Positions 16,806-26,262 of a DNA stretch of 64,000 bases are shown here, in pieces. The stretch comes from CAWIHK01 sp963835935 (GTDB lineage Bacteria; Bacteroidota; Ignavibacteria; UBA10030; CAVZMI01). Where the stretch lies: contig CAWIHK010000005.1 in assembly GCA_963835935.1 (NCBI GenBank), positions 620,001 to 684,000 of the forward strand, given 5' to 3'. How positions within the stretch are numbered: the first letter of the stretch is position 1; the number at the start of each line of letters is the position of its first letter. The notes beneath the pieces were generated by a model. That model was not told the origin of the DNA. It did not search any database and was given only the letters and a program-made list of their open reading frames with translations. A program made the position numbers and the translations under genes.

Positions 16806-19800
16806 TTATATTTCGAAATCGAAAAGTAATGTCAAATAAAATCGCCATTCATGTCCGTAACTAACTTGAGTACCGGTCGATAGGGCGTCACTTCCGACAA
16901 ATTTATCCAGTCCGTATGCTCCGCTGATAACAAGGCACGTTGGCAGCGCATAAAATGAATACGATTGAAGCCGCAATTCGGCTCCAATATCTTTCTTAAA
17001 ATCTTTCAACACAGGGCGTCCTTCGTTCCACGCATCGCCTGCGTCGAAGAAAATTCCTGCAAACAATTTATCAAAATAAATTTGAAGAAATCTGGTATCC
17101 AACGCTTCAGAAATCGGAAAACGATATGTGGCGTTTAATGCAGCAATGGAATTTCCTCCTAAGGCGTACATTGAATATCCCCTCATTCCGATTAATCCTC
17201 CGGCGTAATAATCGAAGAAATCAGGAACCGGCGGACCAAATATTTTACCTGCATGCAATCCAAATGACAATGTATGCCGCCATCCGGGCAATTCCATATT
17301 ATGCTGGATTTCCACTTCCGCACGATGGAATTTATAATGATCGAATATTGGTGTCACGAATCCATCGGACGAGATTTCATAATTGCCGGTCGAATTAAAT
17401 TCATTAAATTCATATTCATAATTCAAACGAATGTTTGTGCCGACAGGGCGTATTCCGGATGTTTTTGAAGGCACGATTCCATTATATTTCCACTCTAGAG
17501 AAAGGCCATTCCCAATATAATAGTATGAACTTGATCCGGGTATGGTGTTATAACCAGAATCTATGATGTCACCCATATCGGTGCTATAACGGCTATGACG
17601 AAAATTAAATTTTAATGTAGATAATTCGGAGAAAACCGGCTGAGTGAATGATATATCGAATTCAGTGAGATTGTACACGACATCGACCGGAACTTCATCT
17701 AATCCGAGTTCGATTTGCGCGCTAGTTTTTCTTGTGATATTAAATGCTTCAATAGTTGCTGTCGGCGCCAGGCCGAGTTGATAGAACAATGGAATCTTTC
17801 CGCGGAATTCAAAACCTAAATAAAGATCGCGGTCCAAACGATCGTTTACTGCTGCGGTTCCGAACAATGATAACTTATCCAAAATTTCGGATGAATAAAT
17901 ATATATTCCCGGCTTGAGCGCATCAATGCCTGTGTTGCTCTTGTTGTAATTATCTACGCGGAGATAAGGGAAAAACATTGTGCTTGAAAATGTATTTTTG
18001 TAAGGTTTGATATCTGCATCCGGAAGTTGGGTGTCGTCGAATTCCCGCAGTTGTTTCCATGGAAATGGCGGCGGATCAGATCCATGCGTCAACGATGCGA
18101 GCAAAATATCTTTTGTGTAATATGGCAATCTATGATCATAATTGATTGACTGGATTGGTTGAGCGGATACAGCTTCGGTTCTGGGTAAATAAGCCAACTT
18201 AAATCCTGAAGATTGATAAGAACTATATGCGAGATTACCCAGCGAATCTATTGACGGCATAAAAGCGCCTCCCACAACATTTGTTAATTGTCGGAGAGAT
18301 TTACCCTTTGTGTCGATTTCATAAAGGTTGAAAATTCCAGTCGAATCACAGGAGAATATGATATGAGAACCGTCGGTGCTGTATACCGGTGTTCGTGCAT
18401 CGAAGTAACCTTGAACAAGCGGCTTTAATTCTCGTGATTGAATATCGATCGTCCAAATGCTTTGTCTATCGTTTATGCCGAGAGCAAACGCAATTTCTTT
18501 TCCATCTGGCGACCAACGTGGTCCCGATATTTGTTCACCATGAGCGTATGATGTGATAAGTTCTGCTTTTCCTGAAACTGCATCGACAAGGGAAATGTTT
18601 TGTGTTCCATCTTTTCCGAAAATTGCGGCTAATGTTTTTCCGTCCGGCGAAATATCCGGCGAGCCGAGTCGCGCACCTTTTGTGATGCGGCGTTCTTTTT
18701 CGGATGCGATATTGTATTCGTACAAATCGGAGAGATTAGCATAGAAAGAATTATCCCGCGAAAGACAGGCGTAATATAATTTTGTTCCGTCCTTCGACCA
18801 TGATAATTGCGATGTCGTTTGAATCGACAGCTCGCGGTCGGTTTTTGTTTTACAGTTATAGAGAAATATTTGAGCCAGGCTAAAATAGTCTCCCTTTTTA
18901 TTTGAAAGGTACGCGATAGTCGAACCATCGGGTGAAAATGCCGGAGACAAATTCGCAAATCCGACGGAGTCAATTATTGATCCTTCAACAAGCGATGATC
19001 GGATCTTTTCTGTTTTTTCCTGATAGCTGTGCGTCAGTGTTTCGCGCCACTCATTATAAATTTGAAGTGCGGGTTTATGAAGAGCCCGTTCGATCGCACC
19101 ATCTATACTCAAAGCATCTAATTGTTGAATGTTTTTTGAAATCTCGAGCAGTTTATCATTGCCGTATGTTTGGCCGATATATGTGACGAAAGAAAATCCG
19201 GAATTATATACCGATTCGTTTCCGAGGCTGTTTTTTCCGAACACCGCCATTTCATTCCAGCTTAACATTTTATTTTCAAGCGCGTACATTCGGAGAATCA
19301 TATCGCGATGTGAATCCCAATAATCATATTCCAACTCCGGACGGCTATACTGAGCGACGCCTTCCGCAAACCATCCGGGAACCACAAAACCGGAAATAGG
19401 ATATGATGCAATCACATTCGGGAAACCATAGAGAACATCAGGCCGTCGTTCACGTTCATAATTCAGAACCTGTAAATATATTGCCGGTATACGGCGTCCG
19501 AATTTTAAGGAAGTTTGAATTTGCACCACATGTGTAAATTCGTGTGCAACGACGTTGCGAAGCCAGTTGTGCGTTCCTCTTAAATCGAATTCCAGAGCCG
19601 GCGCCCAGAACTCAATTTTATTATCGAAAAAATACGCGCCGCCATTCGAATAATCGTCGTAATCTTTTATGATAAGATTGACTTTCTGATCCGGTTCGTG
19701 TTGGTAAAATTGTGTGATAGGACCGTATACTTCTTCAGCAATCTTTGCAACAGTACGTGCCGTTCGTTCCGTTCCCGTATGAAAATGAACTTTGAAATGA

Positions 19801-19901
19801 GAGGTTTCAATTGTGAACCACTCGAGTTCCGGATGATTGATTTCTTCCTGAGCTGCAACCGGGATAACAAGGAAAAAGAAAAGAAAAATATATTTGTTCA
19901 T
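16806..19901 (-). CDS. Zinc-peptidase / TolB-propeller / Omp85-like barrel fusion
   Basis: The roughly 1031-residue exported protein has a signal peptide (MNKYIFLFFFLVIPVAAQ). A gluzincin peptidase core carries AHEFTHVVQ near 120-128, with WFAEGVAQY about 57 residues later supplying the glutamate zinc ligand. A WD40-like TolB propeller (about 290-600) repeats FSPDGSTIAYLS, ISPDGKTLAAIF and WSPDGKEIAFAL. A C-terminal beta-barrel contains GLIGMRGYSMYALGG, like the RGY/F loop of Omp85/TamA proteins. This suggests an outer-membrane anchored surface or periplasmic protease. ATG 19901 is preferred to the in-frame GTG two codons earlier. Substrate is unknown. Confidence 0.82.
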   Translation of the reverse strand: MNKYIFLFFFLVIPVAAQEEINHPELEWFTIETSHFKVHFHTGTERTARTVAKIAEEVYGPITQFYQHEPDQKVNLIIKDYDDYSNGGAYFFDNKIEFWAPALEFDLRGTHNWLRNVVAHEFTHVVQIQTSLKFGRRIPAIYLQVLNYERERRPDVLYGFPNVIASYPISGFVVPGWFAEGVAQYSRPELEYDYWDSHRDMILRMYALENKMLSWNEMAVFGKNSLGNESVYNSGFSFVTYIGQTYGNDKLLEISKNIQQLDALSIDGAIERALHKPALQIYNEWRETLTHSYQEKTEKIRSSLVEGSIIDSVGFANLSPAFSPDGSTIAYLSNKKGDYFSLAQIFLYNCKTKTDRELSIQTTSQLSWSKDGTKLYYACLSRDNSFYANLSDLYEYNIASEKERRITKGARLGSPDISPDGKTLAAIFGKDGTQNISLVDAVSGKAELITSYAHGEQISGPRWSPDGKEIAFALGINDRQSIWTIDIQSRELKPLVQGYFDARTPVYSTDGSHIIFSCDSTGIFNLYEIDTKGKSLRQLTNVVGGAFMPSIDSLGNLAYSSYQSSGFKLAYLPRTEAVSAQPIQSINYDHRLPYYTKDILLASLTHGSDPPPFPWKQLREFDDTQLPDADIKPYKNTFSSTMFFPYLRVDNYNKSNTGIDALKPGIYIYSSEILDKLSLFGTAAVNDRLDRDLYLGFEFRGKIPLFYQLGLAPTATIEAFNITRKTSAQIELGLDEVPVDVVYNLTEFDISFTQPVFSELSTLKFNFRHSRYSTDMGDIIDSGYNTIPGSSSYYYIGNGLSLEWKYNGIVPSKTSGIRPVGTNIRLNYEYEFNEFNSTGNYEISSDGFVTPIFDHYKFHRAEVEIQHNMELPGWRHTLSFGLHAGKIFGPPVPDFFDYYAGGLIGMRGYSMYALGGNSIAALNATYRFPISEALDTRFLQIYFDKLFAGIFFDAGDAWNEGRPVLKDFKKDIGAELRLQSYSFYALPTCLVISGAYGLDKFVGSDALSTGTQVSYGHEWRFYLTLLFDFEI

Positions 19902-20009
19902 ATTCACGTTATCTCTTAATTGATTCTCTCACAATTGAACAGTAATAGTCCGCGATGCATATTATAGAGGAGAGATTTTTTTTCAAATATCTCCACTGCG
20001 CAATTTTTG

Positions 20010-23000
20010 TTATCGAACAACCGCTATCTTAATGTACTTTAAAGCGTTTGCGTTCTGACCGCGTGCATCTATTTTTGCAAGATAAATTCCGGACTGGACC
20101 TTGCTTGTATCCCACAGTACTTCATTATCGACACCGGCCATTCCCGGTGCGTTAAATTGTGTTACTTTATCACCAGAAAGATCATAAATTGTAATTGTAA
20201 CTGTTGCCTGAGAGCCCAAATAATAACGAATGTAGGTCTTTCCATCATAAGCCGGATTTGGCCAGTTATATGCTCGTGATGCGGGGAAAAATTCAGAGAT
20301 CGGCGGAGTTGGAGTTATTGAATTTGAAACCAGAAGTGCGTTTGACCGCGCCGTTGATCCAAACAACGCAGGCCACGGCATCGAACCGTCTTGATATGTT
20401 GAATTATATTGCCATGCTAATACATTACCGTTTGTAGTCGCAGTTGCAAATGCTGTTTTACCCAGATAATTAAAGATGACAGGTGTTGTAATTGCGGATG
20501 AACCGACGGTGACCGGGAATCCATTCAATATTTTTCCTTTTGAAGAATACGCAACTAGTTCTCCTTCCGCCCGGCCAAATATTATATCAGGATATCCATC
20601 ACCATCGATGTCGCCAATCACCGGTGATGTCAGTCCATTTTGATAAGCGCTGCATCGAATCGGAAAATTATCGATCGGCACTCCGTTGTATCTTACAGCA
20701 TAAATGGAATTTCCCGATGTGAAAATTAATTCAGGTTTGGAATCAAGTCGTAAATCTGCAAGTGCAACATTAGAAATTGTTCCTGTAACACCAGTAATTC
20801 CGGCTTGACTAAGAAGCGAGCCGTCGAGAGAATAGACCAGGACTTCATTCGACGTCGTTACTATAGTAATCTCATTATTCCCGTCACCATTGATATCACC
20901 ATAAACAGCCGCTCGTGCTTCTCGCGAACCGAAATCAATTACAGTTCCATTCGCGAATTTACCTTTATCACGTGTACAAGCAAACCATGGATTACTGCTT
21001 AAACTTGTTCTTATTAATCCGATAATAGGTTTTTGGGATACCTGAACTGGTTCTCCTATCGCTCCACTCCGGCTTATAATTGTAACGAAGCCCTGAGCAT
21101 CACCGACTAAAAATTGTTCATTGTTGAAAGCGCAAAGACATGTTATATTTTTTTGAAGATCGATCACAGCACCGGTAGTAATGGGAAGATTATTGTCTCC
21201 CGAACACGGCTGTGTACCTGCATCAAAGAAAATAATATGTGTCGAATCGATAGCTGCGAAAGTTTTTGTGGTATCGGTTTGTACGAATGCTGTTTGCGTA
21301 ATCGAAGAATTATTCGTGATCAATCCGGTTGTGTCGCATACCCAACCTGAAGTCGGCGAACCATTTGATAATCCGGGAAGATTTATTCCATACAGGCCGA
21401 GTGTCGTGGGAAGGAGAAGAATAGGTTGCGCATTCAAAGAACCAAATACATTTGTGATAGTTTGATTCGAAAGAATATTCGGAACTCTTTTTGGCAGTCC
21501 TGCGATCGGACCGATCAGATCGTTTCCGATGCGAACAGAGCATGACATGATTGGGCCGGGCAAACTAAAATCGGATATTGCAATGTGAACGGGAGATCCT
21601 GATGTTGATCTTGCAGGCGGCTGTGAATTCTCATCGAATCTGTTTGCATAAGTCGGCACAGGATTTCCCCGATACCAAAAATCAAAAACAGAACCGTATT
21701 CACTGCCTGCCGCGGGATCAAATGTGCCGTACGTTTGTCCGATATCGGTAGCGCCGTCCGCTTCAACCACCGATACTCCGCGATGATGGATATCATTATT
21801 AATTGCATCTGCCGCCAATTGACTGGTGATAATATTTTCATTAATATGCCAGATGACGATTCCACCGTTAAAAATTTTATTATTCTGATCGATTCCACCC
21901 GGCAAACTCCAATCATAATCCTCAACATCGACTACCACACCATGGATGGCTTCAATATTGTTCTCATTAAAAATTGCAATGTCGGATGAGTCGTCCTTAA
22001 ATCGTATTGAATCGAGCTTGCCGTTTACCACCATCTTCAAAAGTTGTCCGTTGTTGTGAGGATCACGATTTCTGTTTTCAATCAAATAATATTCGGTCGG
22101 TGAAATTGGAACTTTAAATATTATACTGTCACTGCCATCATGTAAGCCAACGGCATGTGCCTGGAGTAAAGAAGTGCCCGGTGGCAATTCAATTGCATGC
22201 GCCCAGCCAAGGTAGATTCGCTCCCAGGCCGATGGTTCCGGTGGAAATAAACCGGAGTAGCTGAAAATACTCGCGCCATCCATCAATCCAAATCGTCCGA
22301 TTCCTGACGCGCCTGTTGCTGTATTGTACAAATCGGGCAGGCCTAGATAATTTCCAATCATTGCCGCAAGAAGTCCATTGATGCTGTAACTAATCTCCGA
22401 TGCAAATGCTCCTTCGCCAATTGTAAAACTTTCTGTTTCAGGAAGAATAATGACTGAAGGGATATTAAAAGAACCATTCTGCACGGGAATTCCGTTGAAT
22501 GAAGAACCATAAATTTGTTGTAACGATTGAAGACTTAAAAAAATTGAAGGAATATTATAAGGAAGAGGATTCCCAATATCGGCCAGTGCAAAATCTCGCC
22601 CGGCACCGGCATGGAAAATTATAAACGCGTCATATTGTGATAAATCTACATCCTTCCGCAGTGAATCTACCATTTTCCAGGAATCATACGCCATCTGAGC
22701 CAAAGGTGTATTGTTGTTTGCTTTTATCGAAGGGGAATAGCTTTCCATATTTTTTTGCAGTGTGAACACTTGATTGATGACTGTGCTTCGGATATGCAAT
22801 TTGTGATTGGATACCCGTTCGAAATAGTTTTCTGCAAACTGCAAATGGTTGCTAAAATAATTTTGATCGTGAGGCGGAGGATCAATCATCGTGTCGCTCG
22901 AAGATGCCGTCAGTTCAAAAGTGCCGTCACCGGTAGTTTTAGGATCGTTGTCGGTTTGAAATTGAACCATGATCGCTAAAACTTTAAGTGTATCACCGTG

Positions 23001-23126
23001 AACTGTCGCGGCATGCGGAAAAAAAGAGCCACCCTTGTAATGAAACGAAGGGTGACTCGACTTTTGTGCAAATGATGCTGATGCCACGACAACTATGCTT
23101 AGCAACAAAACAGAAAAGAATCTCAT
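20010..23126 (-). CDS. Secreted M6-like pseudopeptidase with beta-propeller repeats and T9SS sorting domain
   Basis: The 1038-residue protein has a signal peptide, an M6 (immune inhibitor A-like) domain, FG-GAP-type repeats (ENEITIVTT and SPVIGDIDGDGYPDIIFGRAEG regions), and a C-terminal T9SS sorting domain starting NWPNPAYDGKTYIRYY and ending KYIKIAVVR. In M6 peptidases the zinc site precedes GLPDLY; here the equivalent stretch is AMIGNYLGLPDLY (about 254-266), so both histidines and the catalytic glutamate are absent. It is therefore probably a binding or scaffold protein rather than a protease. Its start lies 2 bases from the stop of porV, so the two are co-expressed. Confidence 0.82.
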   Translation of the reverse strand: MRFFSVLLLSIVVVASASFAQKSSHPSFHYKGGSFFPHAATVHGDTLKVLAIMVQFQTDNDPKTTGDGTFELTASSSDTMIDPPPHDQNYFSNHLQFAENYFERVSNHKLHIRSTVINQVFTLQKNMESYSPSIKANNNTPLAQMAYDSWKMVDSLRKDVDLSQYDAFIIFHAGAGRDFALADIGNPLPYNIPSIFLSLQSLQQIYGSSFNGIPVQNGSFNIPSVIILPETESFTIGEGAFASEISYSINGLLAAMIGNYLGLPDLYNTATGASGIGRFGLMDGASIFSYSGLFPPEPSAWERIYLGWAHAIELPPGTSLLQAHAVGLHDGSDSIIFKVPISPTEYYLIENRNRDPHNNGQLLKMVVNGKLDSIRFKDDSSDIAIFNENNIEAIHGVVVDVEDYDWSLPGGIDQNNKIFNGGIVIWHINENIITSQLAADAINNDIHHRGVSVVEADGATDIGQTYGTFDPAAGSEYGSVFDFWYRGNPVPTYANRFDENSQPPARSTSGSPVHIAISDFSLPGPIMSCSVRIGNDLIGPIAGLPKRVPNILSNQTITNVFGSLNAQPILLLPTTLGLYGINLPGLSNGSPTSGWVCDTTGLITNNSSITQTAFVQTDTTKTFAAIDSTHIIFFDAGTQPCSGDNNLPITTGAVIDLQKNITCLCAFNNEQFLVGDAQGFVTIISRSGAIGEPVQVSQKPIIGLIRTSLSSNPWFACTRDKGKFANGTVIDFGSREARAAVYGDINGDGNNEITIVTTSNEVLVYSLDGSLLSQAGITGVTGTISNVALADLRLDSKPELIFTSGNSIYAVRYNGVPIDNFPIRCSAYQNGLTSPVIGDIDGDGYPDIIFGRAEGELVAYSSKGKILNGFPVTVGSSAITTPVIFNYLGKTAFATATTNGNVLAWQYNSTYQDGSMPWPALFGSTARSNALLVSNSITPTPPISEFFPASRAYNWPNPAYDGKTYIRYYLGSQATVTITIYDLSGDKVTQFNAPGMAGVDNEVLWDTSKVQSGIYLAKIDARGQNANALKYIKIAVVR

Positions 23127-23127
23127 G

Positions 23128-24192
23128 TTATTGCCAACTAATCACTAGAGTAAACCGTAATGTATTCGCTAAGGGGCTGGATTCGTTAGCCGATAGATAA
23201 CTGAAATCAAATCCATAAATATCATATCGGATTCCGCCGCCGAATGTCATGAATTTTCTTCCGCCTTCATTTGGATCTTCATAAAAATAACCGACGCGCA
23301 ATGCAATCGTTTTATCGTACCAATATTCAAGCCCTGTACCTATTGTAACAGGACGCAATCCGCCATCACCCCATGCAGTGAAGATTGCTTTGTAGAACGG
23401 ATCGTAAGTATCTTGACTGGTTTCTCTTACAAGCAGGCGGTTGAAATCGAGCGTATAGGTTAACGAGTTATGTTCCTCGTCGAGTAATTTAGCTCCGAAA
23501 CCAAGTCGTATGTTGGTTGGTACAGGTGAAGCTTGCGCCGCATCTATGTAAGTAATTTTTGGTCCCATGTTTGATAAATTCGCACCGATGGAGAGAAAAT
23601 CTAAACTTTTCGGTTTATATAACGCTGAAATGTCGAAGCTTACCGATGATCCGGTTCCGTTGCCTTGTTCTTCTCCAGCGCCCATGGGAGCCAGTCGACT
23701 GTAAATAAAACGTGCACTTGCTCCTAAGCCAACTTCATCGGAGACTTGTGTACCATATGCAACAAGCGCTGCGAGTTCATAACTTTTAAAATGGCCAATT
23801 ACTGTAGCATCGTTTGGACCGGTTTGATCTATCGTTCCGTAATTCATGTAGATGAGATTCGCACCGATAGTGCCGGCAAGATCAGGAAATTCCGCTTTAA
23901 AATAAAAATTCTCATAAAAAAGATCCGATAATCCCAATTGCGGCAACCAGTTTGAATGAGTAAGGCTGATTTCGTATCCTTTTTGAAATGCCAATCCTGC
24001 CGGATTATAAAACATAGCCGATGCATCATCGGCAGTGGCAGCGCCTGATTCGCCAAGTGCACCTTGCCTGGCAGTCGGTGAAATTTCGACAAAGGGTACT
24101 GCGGCCTCTGCTTGTGTTTGTGCAGCGACTCTGCGTGGAATTAAACTAGCAATGAGTAATAGCCCTGCAAGGATTAGATATTGTTTTTTCAT
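23128..24192 (-). CDS. porV: PorV-like outer-membrane barrel (T9SS-associated)
   Basis: The 354-residue protein has a signal peptide and the PorV/UPF0164 opening, in which AAVPFVEISPTARQGALG is followed by FYNPAGLA. Alternating barrel strands follow, ending in ...LRFTLVISWQ. PorV is the T9SS shuttle that collects secreted cargo at the translocon and carries it to the attachment complex. Here it overlaps the flippase gene by 4 bases and directly precedes a T9SS cargo gene, which fits that role. A second, more divergent homologue is at 44578-45576. Confidence 0.85.
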   Translation of the reverse strand: MKKQYLILAGLLLIASLIPRRVAAQTQAEAAVPFVEISPTARQGALGESGAATADDASAMFYNPAGLAFQKGYEISLTHSNWLPQLGLSDLFYENFYFKAEFPDLAGTIGANLIYMNYGTIDQTGPNDATVIGHFKSYELAALVAYGTQVSDEVGLGASARFIYSRLAPMGAGEEQGNGTGSSVSFDISALYKPKSLDFLSIGANLSNMGPKITYIDAAQASPVPTNIRLGFGAKLLDEEHNSLTYTLDFNRLLVRETSQDTYDPFYKAIFTAWGDGGLRPVTIGTGLEYWYDKTIALRVGYFYEDPNEGGRKFMTFGGGIRYDIYGFDFSYLSANESSPLANTLRFTLVISWQ

Positions 24193-25454
24193 TGTTCTTG
24201 TACCTCCAATACAACACTTCGATTCTGTGTTTGATTATAATACCATCGACTTAAAAAAAAATCAAAACCTTGAGTCAAATCATCGGCAAGAGCAGCGCCA
24301 ACCAGCCCAAGAATCGGGATCAAGCATACATCAGCGAGCACATTCAGACCAGAAGTCCACATTGAAATATTTCGCATCGCTTTACCTTCTCGTCGGGCCG
24401 ATAAAAAACTGTGATATAACTGATTCCATCCTGAAAAAGCCATGCCGATACATAATAATGGAATCACCCACATACCGGCTATGTACCTCTCAGAAAAGAC
24501 GAATCGTACAAATGTTTCGTTACCTACTGCAATAAATATTGCAAAGGTGAGTACCCAAATGTTCACAATCCTTAATAAACGTCGGGGTATTCTATCACTA
24601 TGTGCAAATTTTTTAAAAACACTAAAACTAACGGCCCGGCCAAGCATCGAAATCGGCATTGTTAAAGATTGTGCGACACTGTACAATCCGACTCGCGTTG
24701 CACCCAATATATATGTTATAACCAGCTTATCACTGCCTACTGTCATGTTATCAACAATTGATCCGGCGTATACGTGCATACCATATTCACGTGTTTCTTG
24801 AAACAGGATCTTCACCTGTGTGCCTAATTTTTTGAAAGAAGGTTGGGTTGTCAATATAAGAATGACAAACACAAGAGCCATCGATGCAAAATTCATGATG
24901 ATCGAAACCTTCATACTAAATATCCCGAACAACAGCGCAATTCCTATTGCGGTAACGTATAGAAGCCTTGGCAAAAGTATGTGAATAGACAGCTTCCCGA
25001 TTTCGTTCGTTCCCCGGAAGATGAAAGTCAACATATTTTGTAATGGAACGAAGGCAATAATCGGCGTCAATATAAACAACAACGATCCTACATGCGTTCC
25101 AAATATTCTGTCGATCGCAAAACTAAAACCAATTAGTAATAGGCCGAATGACAAACAGATAACCGCTGCAACCACAATGAGCGCACCTGTAATATTTCGT
25201 TCTTTCAAACGCTCAGGTGTGAAAGGCATTGCTGCTAGCAGTCGTGATCCTGCAGAAAAAAAACCAAAGTCAAAGAACAAACCCAGGAATAACGTAGTCG
25301 ATATGAAAAACGAGTAGATACCGAATTCATCTACCGTGAGCAATGACGTATTTAAAATAACGACCAGAAATCCCAGCAAGGCATTTCCAATTTGTGCTGA
25401 GAAAAGTAGTGCACTCTGTCTTGCTGTTGAGTTTTGAAACAAATTCCGGAACAC
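24189..25454 (-). CDS. Oligosaccharide flippase (Wzx/MATE-like)
   Basis: The 421-residue polytopic membrane protein has about 12 hydrophobic segments and a polysaccharide-synthase-family layout, including LTVDEFGIYSFFISTTLFLG near the N-terminus and LGATRVGLYSVAQSLTMP in the middle. The family moves lipid-linked sugars across the inner membrane. It uses a GTG start at 25454 with GGAGA about 11 bases upstream. Its 3' end overlaps porV by 4 bases (ATGA), so it is translationally coupled to a T9SS gene. T9SS cargo is anchored to A-LPS, which makes the coupling plausible, but the exact glycan is unknown. Confidence 0.85.
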   Translation of the reverse strand: MFRNLFQNSTARQSALLFSAQIGNALLGFLVVILNTSLLTVDEFGIYSFFISTTLFLGLFFDFGFFSAGSRLLAAMPFTPERLKERNITGALIVVAAVICLSFGLLLIGFSFAIDRIFGTHVGSLLFILTPIIAFVPLQNMLTFIFRGTNEIGKLSIHILLPRLLYVTAIGIALLFGIFSMKVSIIMNFASMALVFVILILTTQPSFKKLGTQVKILFQETREYGMHVYAGSIVDNMTVGSDKLVITYILGATRVGLYSVAQSLTMPISMLGRAVSFSVFKKFAHSDRIPRRLLRIVNIWVLTFAIFIAVGNETFVRFVFSERYIAGMWVIPLLCIGMAFSGWNQLYHSFLSARREGKAMRNISMWTSGLNVLADVCLIPILGLVGAALADDLTQGFDFFLSRWYYNQTQNRSVVLEVQEQ

Positions 25455-25479
25455 TGGTGGTTGTTCTCCAAACGTAAAA

Positions 25480-25531
25480 GCCGAATGTCAATCGCTCTCT
25501 GCATATACAGAAGCAGCCTTTAACATTCGGC
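25480..25531 (-). promoter_or_regulatory. Nested hairpin in the leader of the flippase-porV operon
   Basis: GCCGAATGT (25480-25488) and ACATTCGGC (25523-25531) are perfect 9-base arms. Inside them CTCTGCATATACAGAAG forms a smaller stem. On the minus strand the outer stem is followed by TTTT and lies 25 bases before the GTG start, so it could act as a leader terminator or translation-control element. Confidence 0.45.
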
Positions 25532-25719
25532 CTTGAGCAATTATATCGCTATAGTTCCTGTATCCGATTTCATTAAAGGCATGAATCTCACTGCCAGCAT
25601 GCATCATCTTACATTGAAAATTTCAGGAACAAACTAAACCCTTAACAAAATCGCGATATAATTTCTCCTATTATAACTTTTTAAAGATATGAAAATTCCT
25701 CGTTTTTGTCAAGGATTGG

Positions 25720-26262
25720 TTATTTTTGTTGGAGATGTTTTATTATAGTCTGAAGCAGATATTCTGGTTTATAGGGTTTTTGGATGAATCCCGCTAATCC
25801 AGTCTCTTTAAATTTTTTTGTAACTTCTTCTTCGGTGTAACCTGAAGAGAGAATAACCGGAATTGCCGGATTGATCTCGCGTAAATGTTGAAACACTTCT
25901 TCGCCGTTCATAATTGGCATGGAAAAATCGAGTAAAACAAGACCGATTTCTTTCTCGTACTTCTTAAATAATGAAATTCCTTCCTCCGGATTTGTGGTCG
26001 ATAAAACAGCATATCGACGACTTAGTAGTGTATCCACAACCACTTCGATTACCATAGGCTCGTCGTCGATTACAAGTATTTTTTTAAATGATAAATCAGA
26101 AGGAGGGAAAGTTGAAACAAGTGTTGGTTCCGCTTTCTCTTCGGAACTGAAGAAAGGCAACACGATCTCAATTGTTGTACCTTTCCCTGGATTGCTTTTA
26201 ACACCAAGACCGCCATTATGACTTCGAATAATCCCTAAGGCAGCAGGAAGACCGAGGCCCCG
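25720..26262 (-). pseudogene. C-terminal part of hybrid histidine kinase: ATPase G2 box and receiver domain
   Basis: The frame continues the kinase ATPase domain with RGLGLPAALGIIRSHNGG and NPGKGTTIEIVLPF, then a receiver domain: ILVIDDEP, the phosphoacceptor Asp in LLDFSMP, and the conserved lysine in QKPY. It joins the 26235-28100 frame at about 26262, where one extra base would restore FSTKFTG-RGLGLP. A GTG at 26163 (MLPFFSSEEK) could allow separate translation of a stand-alone receiver of 147 residues. Otherwise it is the tail of a broken hybrid kinase. Confidence 0.75.
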
